Origin: Pseudomonadota bacterium
GTDB lineage: Bacteria > Pseudomonadota > Gammaproteobacteria > Acidiferrobacterales > Sulfurifustaceae
Reading direction: 5' to 3'
Assembly: GCA_020354085.1 (NCBI GenBank)
Contig: CP070641.1
Coordinates: 642,830 to 647,926, forward strand
Length of the DNA stretch: 5,097 nucleotides
Each line of letters starts with the position of its first letter. The first letter of the stretch is position 1. A program made the position numbers and the translations under genes. The notes beneath the pieces are model-generated. The model was not told the origin of the DNA. It worked only from the letters and a program-made list of their open reading frames with translations, and searched no databases. Shown here piece by piece: positions 1 to 5,097 of the stretch.

Positions 1-181
1 ACACCCGTTTTTTGAGCAATAGGCCAATTCACCAGTGCGCGCAATCATATGCCCGCAATAGCAGATGAACCGGAAGCAAGCTCACGCATGATCGCCTGAT
101 TGAGGACGAGCCGTACATAAGACGGCATTTATGGGTTCACCCGTCTCGTGCGACTGGACGTGGCGGTACGAGAGGCGCACG
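1..181. other. Left-edge region with no recognisable gene
   Basis: I see no convincing protein or RNA gene here. A run of six T at 9-14 could be the tail of a + strand terminator whose stem lies outside the window, but only a few preceding bases are visible, so this cannot be judged. The right end should hold the promoter and leader of the L,D-transpeptidase gene. I looked for sigma70-like boxes and found only isolated half-matches (TTGAGG at 100-105, TACATA at 114-119) whose spacing does not fit, so no promoter is called. Confidence 0.5.
170..175 (+). promoter_or_regulatory. Ribosome binding site that decides the start of the L,D-transpeptidase
   Basis: GAGAGG lies six bases before the ATG at 182. 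The alternative in-frame ATG at 131 has no comparable purine-rich site at the right distance, and starting there would put 17 extra residues in front of the signal peptide. This supports 182 as the start. Confidence 0.6.
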
Positions 182-1117
182 ATGCCAGCCACGGTGATTA
201 CTCCAACGCACTCGCCGGCCGCCGCACGGTTGCTCGTGACTCTGTCGTTGGCGTGTTGCGTCACGTTTGCACACGCGGCGACCTATATCGTGCCGACCGG
301 GTCCGACGTAATTGGCCGCGCGCGCCAAGTCGTGACCGGCGCGGAGGATACGCTATCGGATGTGGCGCGACGCTATGGTGTCGGTTGGGAGGCAATCAAA
401 CTCGCCAATCCAGCTATCGATCCTTGGCTGCCGGGCGCGGGAACAACAGTAACGGTGCCCACCGAGTTCATTCTGCCTAATGCGCCGCGCGCAGGCTTGG
501 TACTCAATCTGCCGGAGATGCGCCTCTACTACTATCCGCGGGTGAGGGCGGGGGAGCCGCCGATCGTGACGACCTATCCGGTCAGCATCGGGCGCATGGA
601 TTGGGCCACGCCACTGGGGTTGACGCAGGTGATCGCCAAGGTGCGCGACCCCGTGTGGCGGCCGCCGGCATCGATCCGCGCCGAACACGCCGTCGATGGT
701 GAGCCGTTGCCGGCGGTAGTGGCCGCCGGTCCGGATAATCCCCTCGGTCAGCACGCGTTGCGTCTAGGGATTCCCGGCTACCTGATCCACGGCACCAACA
801 AACCGTATGGAATCGGCATGCGCGTAACGCACGGTTGCGTGCGACTGTATCCGGAGGATATCGAGCGGCTGTTTCGTTACGTGCCGCAGGGCACCGCCGT
901 GCGAATCGTTGATCAGCGGCACAAGGTTGGGTGGCGCAACGGGGTGCTGTACCTCGAAAGCCACCCGCCGCTTGATGAGCAGTCGGCACGCACATTGACA
1001 CCCGCGGTGCGGGCGGTGGTGGCGGCAACGGCAAACCATTCCGCCCAGATCGACTGGGACACCGTGGAACGCGCCGCAAGCGAGATGCGCGGGATTCCGG
1101 TGCGCATCTCGCACTGA
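182..1117 (+). CDS. LysM-containing L,D-transpeptidase (YkuD domain, ErfK/YbiS type)
   Basis: A 311-residue secreted peptidoglycan enzyme. Residues 1-32 look like a signal peptide: a hydrophobic stretch from Leu17 to about Phe29, then AHA before the likely cleavage at 32/33. A degenerate LysM-like segment spans about 48-93, with DTLSDVARRYGV and IKLANP as its recognisable parts. The YkuD catalytic domain spans about 105-243. It carries His203 in HGTN and the active-site motif THGCVRL, with His217, Gly218 and the nucleophile Cys219. A C-terminal extension of about 65 residues follows. Length and layout match E. coli ErfK/YbiS/YcfS/YnhG. Family members form 3-3 peptidoglycan crosslinks or join Braun lipoprotein to diaminopimelate in the periplasm. 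The convergent neighbour is an Lpp-like lipoprotein ending in lysine, so I infer the anchoring role; a crosslinking role is not excluded. The start at 182 is chosen by its ribosome binding site. Confidence 0.93.
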   Translation: MPATVITPTHSPAAARLLVTLSLACCVTFAHAATYIVPTGSDVIGRARQVVTGAEDTLSDVARRYGVGWEAIKLANPAIDPWLPGAGTTVTVPTEFILPNAPRAGLVLNLPEMRLYYYPRVRAGEPPIVTTYPVSIGRMDWATPLGLTQVIAKVRDPVWRPPASIRAEHAVDGEPLPAVVAAGPDNPLGQHALRLGIPGYLIHGTNKPYGIGMRVTHGCVRLYPEDIERLFRYVPQGTAVRIVDQRHKVGWRNGVLYLESHPPLDEQSARTLTPAVRAVVAATANHSAQIDWDTVERAASEMRGIPVRISH

Positions 1118-1127
1118 TTGCGGTTCG

Positions 1128-1412
1128 TTACTTCTGTACCGCCTTCTTGAAGGCGCGGTCGACCTTCTCGTTGGCCTGTTGTGCCAATGACTTGGCCTCT
1201 TCAGCGGTACGCTGCGCATTGGCGGCCGAGGCCTGCGCATCGTTGGCCGCCGCCAGTGCCTGGTCGGCCTTTTGATTGGCGCGGTCGGCGGAATCCTTGG
1301 CTTCTTGCGCGAGCTTGCGCACGGCCTCGAGATCGCCGGTACTAGCGCAACCGCCGGCCAATACCAGCGCCAGCACCGCCGCGGTCAGGCTGGTGGCTTT
1401 CATTCGGTTCAT
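1128..1412 (-). CDS. Lpp/OprI-family alanine-zipper outer-membrane lipoprotein
   Basis: A 94-residue lipoprotein. Residues 1-21 form a signal peptide (MNRMK, then a hydrophobic core) ending in LAGGC. Cys22 is the likely lipidated residue; Ala at -3 is not canonical but resembles the ATGC box of Pseudomonas OprI. The mature 73 residues are almost entirely one predicted helix with a perfect 3-4 heptad register. Positions 28, 31, 35, 38 and onward to 91 are Leu, Val, fourteen Ala in a row, Val, Ala, Ala. Such alanine zippers form trimers in Lpp. The protein ends in VQK; in Lpp the C-terminal lysine is the residue joined covalently to peptidoglycan by L,D-transpeptidases, one of which is the convergent neighbour. 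The chain is longer than mature E. coli Lpp (58 residues). The start at 1412 is set by a strong ribosome binding site eight bases upstream; the in-frame ATG at 1403 is too far from it. Confidence 0.93.
   Translation of the reverse strand: MNRMKATSLTAAVLALVLAGGCASTGDLEAVRKLAQEAKDSADRANQKADQALAAANDAQASAANAQRTAEEAKSLAQQANEKVDRAFKKAVQK
1138..1158. other. Small hairpin at the 3' end of the lipoprotein gene
   Basis: CGCCTT (1140-1145) and AAGGCG (1150-1155) form a perfect 6-bp stem with a CTTG loop. The flanking ACC and GGT can extend it past one bulged base. It lies inside the last codons of the lipoprotein and just past the stop of the convergent transpeptidase. It could slow or end the + strand transcript, but there is no T tract after it, and coding constraint on an AAG-GCG codon pair could produce it by chance. 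Only weak support as a terminator. Confidence 0.2.
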
Positions 1413-1420
1413 AGGCGCTT

Positions 1421-1427
1421 TTCCTCC
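1421..1427 (-). promoter_or_regulatory. Strong ribosome binding site of the lipoprotein gene
   Basis: On the - strand this reads GGAGGAA, a near-perfect Shine-Dalgarno sequence eight bases before the ATG at 1412. It fixes the start at the MNRMK reading and fits a highly translated structural lipoprotein. Confidence 0.75.
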
Positions 1428-1433
1428 AGAATG

Positions 1434-1462
1434 TTGCATCATTGGGTTAAAGCCCGATGCAA
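1434..1462 (-). repeat. Inverted repeat in the leader of the lipoprotein gene
   Basis: A 29-base imperfect palindrome lies in the 86-base gap between the protease and the lipoprotein. On the - strand the outer arms are TTGCATC and GATGCAA (7 bp, perfect) and the inner arms GGG and CCC (3 bp). A three-base AAT bulge lies on one side and the loop is CTTTAA. It ends seven bases before the lipoprotein's ribosome binding site. No T tract follows, so it is not a typical terminator for the protease gene. It could be a 5' hairpin protecting the lipoprotein mRNA, or a DNA operator if transcription starts within it. No convincing -35/-10 pair was found in the gap; TTTACA at 1463-1468 is a good -35 match but lacks a good -10 partner. 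Confidence 0.5.
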
Positions 1463-1498
1463 TGTAAACCGTTTGGCACTCAAGTAGTTTGACGCCGA

Positions 1499-2701
1499 TC
1501 AATGACTGTTGCGGGACGGGGCAGTTTCTTCGTGTACGGCTAGCCACTTGACGATATCTTCGCGCCGTAGCAGACCGACGAGTCGGCCGTTGTCCAACAC
1601 CGGCAGTTGGTTGAAGTTCCCTTCGGCGATTAGCGTGAGTGCCCGGGGCGCATCCTGCTGCGCGTGTAGACACACCAGCGCCTTGGCTGGCGTCATGATT
1701 TCCGCGACCGTGGTGTCGCCCCAGGCCGCGCGTGGTCGCTTGCGCAGATCCGTGAGCGACACCAGTCCGAAGAACTCGCCGTCGCGTTCAACCGGAAATG
1801 TACGTTGGCCGCTCGGCATGAGATGCTCGTCAACGAGCTCACTCACGCGCATCGCTGGATCGACGCGCGTAACCTGCGTTTGCATCAGGCGGGCGACTGG
1901 AACGCGCTCGAGCGAGGCGCGCACCAACAGCTGGCGATAGCTCATGATTGCCGCGTTGTTGAGAAACCAGCCGATCAGCGCGAGCCACAGACCATTGACC
2001 AAGCCGCCGCCCAGCACCGGCATGCGCAGCCCCAAGACCATCATGAGGCCAGTGGCCATGAGCAGGAACGCGAAACCCTGCCCGACGCGCGAAGCCGCGC
2101 GCGTCGCTTTCTGCAAATCCCCCGTGAGCGCCCAGAGCAGGGCACGCAGCACGCGCCCGCCGTCCATGGGAAAGCCGGGCACGAGATTGAAAATGCCAAG
2201 GAAAATATTTACCGGCCCGAGCCAGGCGAGGAGGGTGGCGAGCGGCCCCAATTGCGACAAGGCTGCTTGCGGCTGCTCGAGGTCGATGTCGAGCGGACCG
2301 GCCGCGATCGCGACTATCCACACGCAGCAAATGCCGATCGCGAGACTCGTGAGTGGCCCGACGATCGCCATGAAGAATTCAGCGCGCGGCGATGGCGGCT
2401 CGTTCTCCATGTGCGCCATGCCGCCGAACATGAACAGCGTGATGCGACGGATCGTCACGCCGTGCGCACGTCCCACCAACGCGTGCGACAACTCGTGCAG
2501 CAATACCGAGCAGAAGAAAAGTATCGCCGCGGCTAGCGCCGTCGCCCAGGCGAGCGCGGTGCTCCACTCTGGGTGCCAGGCCGGAAACACACCGATCGCA
2601 AGGGCCGAGAAGATGAGCCAAAAAATGATGAGCAGGCTCCAGTCGGCCGCAATCTCGATGCCGGCAATCTTGCCGAGACGTACTCCGCCGAGGGTGCGCA
2701 T
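1499..2701 (-). CDS. M50 (site-2 protease-like) intramembrane metalloprotease with two CBS domains
   Basis: A 400-residue inner-membrane protein. The N-terminal half has about six hydrophobic segments (roughly 22-42, 50-68, 107-132, 155-173, 206-226, 232-250). The zinc site is visible: HELSH with His69, Glu70 and His73 at the end of the second segment, and the partner motif NLVPGFPMDGGR with Asp180. After the membrane part come two CBS domains, about 268-322 (RLMQTQVTRV to GLVSLTDL) and 332-388 (VAEIMTPAKALV to GLLRREDIV). They probably sit in the cytoplasm and in related proteins bind adenine nucleotides. Size and layout match the Rip3 (Rv2625c) type of site-2 protease. Such enzymes cut transmembrane substrates such as anti-sigma factors or signal peptides; the substrate here is unknown. 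An AAGGAG site lies seven bases before the ATG. All catalytic residues are present and the gene looks intact. Confidence 0.95.
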   Translation of the reverse strand: MRTLGGVRLGKIAGIEIAADWSLLIIFWLIFSALAIGVFPAWHPEWSTALAWATALAAAILFFCSVLLHELSHALVGRAHGVTIRRITLFMFGGMAHMENEPPSPRAEFFMAIVGPLTSLAIGICCVWIVAIAAGPLDIDLEQPQAALSQLGPLATLLAWLGPVNIFLGIFNLVPGFPMDGGRVLRALLWALTGDLQKATRAASRVGQGFAFLLMATGLMMVLGLRMPVLGGGLVNGLWLALIGWFLNNAAIMSYRQLLVRASLERVPVARLMQTQVTRVDPAMRVSELVDEHLMPSGQRTFPVERDGEFFGLVSLTDLRKRPRAAWGDTTVAEIMTPAKALVCLHAQQDAPRALTLIAEGNFNQLPVLDNGRLVGLLRREDIVKWLAVHEETAPSRNSH

Positions 2702-2708
2702 GATTTAT

Positions 2709-2714
2709 CTCCTT
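2709..2714 (-). promoter_or_regulatory. Ribosome binding site of the M50 protease
   Basis: Reads AAGGAG on the - strand, seven bases before the ATG at 2701. It supports this start, which also gives the MRTLGGVRLGKIAGIEI beginning typical of this family. Confidence 0.7.
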
Positions 2715-2720
2715 GTCGCG

Positions 2721-2749
2721 CGCGAATGTTGCAGGCGAGATGATTCGCG
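2721..2749 (-). repeat. Inverted repeat in the leader of the M50 protease gene
   Basis: CGCGAAT (2721-2727) and ATTCGCG (2743-2749) are perfect 7-bp arms around 15 bases. The repeat lies between the candidate promoter and the ribosome binding site, which is six bases further on. It could be an mRNA hairpin that affects translation of the protease, or a repressor site. Arms of this length in a GC-rich 172-base gap may also arise by chance. Confidence 0.35.
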
Positions 2750-2770
2750 AGTGTTTCGCACGCGGCAACC

Positions 2771-2800
2771 ATTATCCAAGTGGCGACGGCAGGCGGGCAA
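2771..2800 (-). promoter_or_regulatory. Candidate sigma70-type promoter for the M50 protease
   Basis: On the - strand, TTGCCC (2795-2800) and GATAAT (2771-2776) are separated by 18 bases. The -10 box matches five of six consensus positions and the -35 box four of six. Transcription would start near 2764 and give a leader of about 60 bases that contains the inverted repeat at 2721-2749. This is a sequence match only. Confidence 0.4.
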
Positions 2801-2807
2801 GCGCGTT

Positions 2808-2825
2808 GTTGGATCGTCAACCAAC
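2808..2825. repeat. Short inverted repeat in the divergent intergenic region
   Basis: GTTGG (2808-2812) and CCAAC (2821-2825) flank eight bases. The repeat lies just upstream of the candidate protease promoter and 48 bases before the start of the sugar-transport operon, a place where an operator for either could lie. The arms are short and the centre is not symmetric, so support is weak. Confidence 0.2.
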
Positions 2826-2873
2826 TTGCTCACCGGCCTACCCATGCGGCGTCAATGCAGGCAACATACGGGC

Positions 2874-4184
2874 ATGAGTCGTTCCAGGTTTGAAGATGAG
2901 CGCCGCCCGCTTCACTCGCACGCCGGTCGTGGCCCAATCGCTTGGGGCATACTGCTCGCTATCCCGCTGTTGACGGCGGCCTGCACAGAATCGCCGGCGC
3001 CGCGCGAAGTGGCTACCACGGTTGTCTTCAAACACGGCAAGCTTTTTGGGGATACGACGGCATTCGAGGGATTGCTTGGGCAGTTCGAGCGCGAACATCC
3101 CGGCGTACGTGTGCGCTCGGAGAGCCTGCCGGCGGCGAGCGACGCGCAGCATCAATTCTACGCTATCAGTCTTTCCGCGCGCTCGGCCGAATTCGACGTG
3201 TTGGCGCTGGATGTAATCTGGGTGGCGGAATTCGCGCGCGCCGGGTGGTTGCGCGACCTTTCGGCGCTGCTCCCAGCCGCGGAGCGTGCGCAGTTCTTTT
3301 CCGGGCCGATCGAGGCCGTGACCTGGGAGGGCAAGCCATACGCCTTGCCCTGGTTCATGGACGCGGGCGTGCTCTATTACCGCAAGGATCTGCTCGACAA
3401 GCACGGCTTCGTGCCGCCCAAGACCTGGCCCGAGCTCGCGCGCATCGCGCAAGCCGTGCGCGACAAGGAATCCGGCATGCACGGCTTCGTGTGGCAGGGC
3501 AAGCAATACGAAGGTCTGGTGTGTAACGCGCTCGAATATCTTTGGAGCAATGGCGGTGGCGCCGTGGATAGCGACACGATCGCGCTCAATACAGCGGCAA
3601 ATCGTGAAGCGCTGGCGTTCGTGCGTAGCCTGTTGACGAGCGGGGTCACCCCCGAGTTCGTGACGACACTGACCGAGGAACCGGCGCGCGAGGTGTTCGG
3701 TCGCGGCGCGGCCGTGTTTCTGCGCAACTGGCCCTACGCCTGGCAGTTATTCGAGCAGGAAGGTTCGGCGGTGCGCGGTAAGGTCGGTGTCAGCGTGTTG
3801 CCGCATTTTCCGGGTCAACGATCGGCAGCAACGCTGGGCGGTTGGCAACTCGGCGTCAGTAAGTTTTCCAAACATCCGCAAGCGGCCGAGCAACTGGTGA
3901 AGTTCCTCACATCGAGCGGCGCGCAGCGCGTGCTCGCGCTTGCCTACGGTTACAATCCGCCGCGCCACGCGCTCTATCAGGACGGCGAGTTGTTGGCCGT
4001 TCAGCCACATCTGCGCACTCTTGAGACGGTTTATGCACACGCCCGCCCGCGCCCGGTGACGCCGCACTACGTGCGTTTATCGCAGATCCTGCAAGCCGAA
4101 TTCAGTGCGGCAGTGACCGGCGTCAAGACGCCGGGCGAGGCATTGGCGAGCGCGCAGCGTGAAGCCCGCCAGAGGTTGCCATGA
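2874..4184 (+). CDS. Carbohydrate ABC transporter solute-binding protein (family 1, MalE/ThuE-like)
   Basis: A 436-residue exported binding protein that delivers a sugar to the permeases encoded downstream. The N-terminus has basic residues, a hydrophobic stretch at about 22-33 (IAWGILLAIPLL) and then TAAC with Cys37. That may be a lipoprotein box with an unusual Thr at -3, or a normal signal peptide cut nearby. The mature part follows the SBP_bac_1 pattern: an opening VVFKHGKLFGD strand, FEREHPGVRV, DVLALDVIWVAEFARAGWL at 106-124, GKPYALPWFMDAGVLYYRKDLL at 151-172, PPKTW at 179-183 and LGGWQLGVS beginning at Leu321. These resemble trehalose/maltose-type binding proteins (ThuE, LpqY), but the ligand is inferred only from family resemblance. 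The start at 2874 is preferred; ATG 2844 is also in frame but has no ribosome binding site, and the one at 2874 is weak too. The stop overlaps the next start by four bases (ATGA). Confidence 0.92.
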   Translation: MSRSRFEDERRPLHSHAGRGPIAWGILLAIPLLTAACTESPAPREVATTVVFKHGKLFGDTTAFEGLLGQFEREHPGVRVRSESLPAASDAQHQFYAISLSARSAEFDVLALDVIWVAEFARAGWLRDLSALLPAAERAQFFSGPIEAVTWEGKPYALPWFMDAGVLYYRKDLLDKHGFVPPKTWPELARIAQAVRDKESGMHGFVWQGKQYEGLVCNALEYLWSNGGGAVDSDTIALNTAANREALAFVRSLLTSGVTPEFVTTLTEEPAREVFGRGAAVFLRNWPYAWQLFEQEGSAVRGKVGVSVLPHFPGQRSAATLGGWQLGVSKFSKHPQAAEQLVKFLTSSGAQRVLALAYGYNPPRHALYQDGELLAVQPHLRTLETVYAHARPRPVTPHYVRLSQILQAEFSAAVTGVKTPGEALASAQREARQRLP

Positions 4185-5023
4185 GGCGCGATTCGGCGGC
4201 GTTTCTGGCGCCCGCTGGCGTGGTGCTCGCACTGGTGGCGCTGCTGCCGATGTTGCTCGTCGTGTGGTTGAGCCTCGAACAGCGCTCGCCGTTGTTGGGT
4301 GCCGCGCGGTTCATCGGGTTTGACAACTATCTACGCCTGTTCGGGGATGTGCGGTTCTGGAATGCCTTCGGCAACACGGTTTATTTCACCGCCGTGTCGG
4401 TTGCGCTCGAGATCTTGTTGGGGCTCGCAATCGCGCTGCTCTTGCGCCACGCCTTCCGCGGCCGTGCGCTGATGTATTCCGTGGTGTTGCTGCCGTGGGC
4501 GATTCCGACCGTGGTGTCGGCGCGGCTGTGGGAGTGGATGTACAACGCCGACTACGGCGTACTGAACTACTTGCTGGGCACATCGATCAACTGGTTGGGC
4601 AGCCCCGCTTGGGCACTCAACGCGGCAATCTTGATGGACGTATGGAAGGCGACACCATTCGTGGCGTTGCTGCTGCTCGCCGGTCTACAGACTATTCCAC
4701 GCGAGCTCTATCAAGCCGCAGCCATCGACGGCGCAAGCCCGTGGACAATGTTCCGACGCATCACGGTTCCCTTGCTTGCGCCGCTCATTCTCGTGGTGTT
4801 GATCTTCCGTACCATCGACGCGTTCCGCGTGTTCGATGCCATTTACGTGCTGACCGGCGGCGGACCGGCAAATAGCACCGAGACCCTGTCGATCTATGCC
4901 TACAAGCTGCTGTTTCAGACGCTCGAGTTCGGTTACGGGTCGGCACTGGCCGTAAGCGTCCTGTCATGTGTCGGCCTGCTCACGATCGTCTATGTGCGCC
5001 TGCTTCGAAGGAGTGGCAAGTGA
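4181..5023 (+). CDS. Carbohydrate ABC transporter permease, MalF type
   Basis: A 280-residue inner-membrane subunit of the sugar importer. Six hydrophobic segments fit positions about 8-30, 66-88, 98-117, 146-168, 199-219 and 253-274. The cytoplasmic EAA loop that docks the ATPase is seen at about 175-201, starting ELYQAAAIDGASPW and ending with TVPLLAP, including the conserved Gly184 and Pro197. GGGPANSTETL at 226-236 is a conserved stretch in MalF/UgpA-like permeases. Length is typical for short MalF homologues that lack the large periplasmic loop of E. coli MalF. An AGAGG site lies five bases before the ATG. The start overlaps the stop of the binding-protein gene, and the stop overlaps the start of the next permease, so translation is probably coupled along the operon. 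Confidence 0.96.
   Translation: MRRDSAAFLAPAGVVLALVALLPMLLVVWLSLEQRSPLLGAARFIGFDNYLRLFGDVRFWNAFGNTVYFTAVSVALEILLGLAIALLLRHAFRGRALMYSVVLLPWAIPTVVSARLWEWMYNADYGVLNYLLGTSINWLGSPAWALNAAILMDVWKATPFVALLLLAGLQTIPRELYQAAAIDGASPWTMFRRITVPLLAPLILVVLIFRTIDAFRVFDAIYVLTGGGPANSTETLSIYAYKLLFQTLEFGYGSALAVSVLSCVGLLTIVYVRLLRRSGK
5008..5013 (+). promoter_or_regulatory. Ribosome binding site that decides the GTG start of the second permease
   Basis: AAGGAG, within the last codons of the first permease, lies six bases before the GTG at 5020. It supports a non-ATG start in the GTGA overlap. Confidence 0.65.
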
Positions 5024-5097
5024 GTCCGAGACGTCTGCTGGGACTGCTGGTGGTGGGCGTTTGGAGCCTGGCACCCTTTCTTTGGCTCATCATTACC
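5020..5097 (+). CDS. Carbohydrate ABC transporter permease, MalG type (N-terminal 26 codons, cut by window edge)
   Basis: An open frame starts at GTG 5020 and runs to the end of the window. It encodes a basic start (SPRR), then a hydrophobic first membrane segment, LLGLLVVGVWSLAPFLWLIIT. The PFLWLIIT ending of this helix is typical of MalG-family permeases, where a conserved Ser-x-Lys often follows. A MalG partner is also what gene order predicts after a binding protein and a MalF-type permease. The start overlaps the previous stop by four bases (GTGA). The EAA loop and the rest lie outside the window. Confidence 0.85.
   Translation, partial: MSPRRLLGLLVVGVWSLAPFLWLIIT

Noticed and set aside
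9..14. T-run at the left edge as a terminator
   Set aside because: The stem would lie outside the window, so it cannot be supported.
39..59. CGCAAT repeated twice near the left edge
   Set aside because: Two copies of a six-base word are expected by chance and no third copy or regular spacing is seen.
131..181. Earlier ATG at 131 for the L,D-transpeptidase
   Set aside because: No good ribosome binding site, and it adds 17 residues before the signal peptide; ATG 182 has GAGAGG at the right distance.
1461..1483. TTGAGT (1478-1483) and TACATT (1461-1466) as the lipoprotein promoter
   Set aside because: The spacing is only 11 bases, too short for a sigma70 promoter.
1413..1673. N-terminal extension of the lipoprotein frame up to ATG 1673
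   Set aside because: It overlaps the 3' end of the M50 gene in another frame, would bury the signal peptide, and ignores the strong ribosome binding site at 1421-1427.
1805..2536. 243-codon + strand open frame (ATG 1805) inside the protease gene
   Set aside because: It lies antisense to the M50 gene, whose motifs are complete; the translation is rich in Arg, His, Glu and Gln with no domain, as expected from the reverse of a GC-rich gene.
2838..3506. 222-codon - strand open frame opposite the solute-binding protein
   Set aside because: Low-complexity, Arg/His-rich translation without motifs, overlapping a clear binding-protein gene; a shadow frame.

Overview
The window reads as a high-GC Gram-negative chromosome segment. 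It encodes an OprI/Lpp-type outer-membrane lipoprotein, an ErfK/YbiS-type L,D-transpeptidase and an ABC sugar importer with a separate binding protein. Together these point to Proteobacteria, most likely Gammaproteobacteria; I cannot name a genus. There are no RNA genes, insertion sequences, CRISPR arrays or phage genes that I can see, and the genes look like ordinary core-genome genes with similar codon use.

Left part (1-1412): after about 180 bases without a recognisable gene comes a secreted LysM-containing L,D-transpeptidase on the + strand. It converges, with only 10 bases between stop codons, on a small alanine-zipper lipoprotein on the - strand. In the E. coli paradigm, YbiS-type enzymes attach the C-terminal lysine of Braun lipoprotein to peptidoglycan. 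The lipoprotein here ends in lysine, so the two neighbours look like an enzyme and its substrate.

Middle part (1413-2873): upstream of the lipoprotein and on the same strand lies a 400-residue M50 (site-2 protease-like) intramembrane metalloprotease with two C-terminal CBS domains. An 86-base gap separates the two genes and contains a 29-base imperfect inverted repeat. A 172-base divergent intergenic region follows, with a plausible promoter for the protease, a 7-bp-arm inverted repeat in its leader, and a smaller inverted repeat between the promoter and the + strand operon.

Right part (2874-5097): three + strand genes form a tight operon for a carbohydrate ABC importer of the CUT1 type: a family 1 solute-binding protein, a MalF-type permease and the first 26 codons of a MalG-type permease. 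They are linked by 4-base ATGA and GTGA overlaps. The operon runs off the window; the ATPase is not seen. The substrate is a sugar, perhaps a disaccharide such as trehalose or maltose, but this is not decided by the sequence.

I do not see a wholly new system. The most interesting points are the transpeptidase/lipoprotein pairing, the unusually regular and long alanine zipper, and the inverted repeats in the two - strand leaders.
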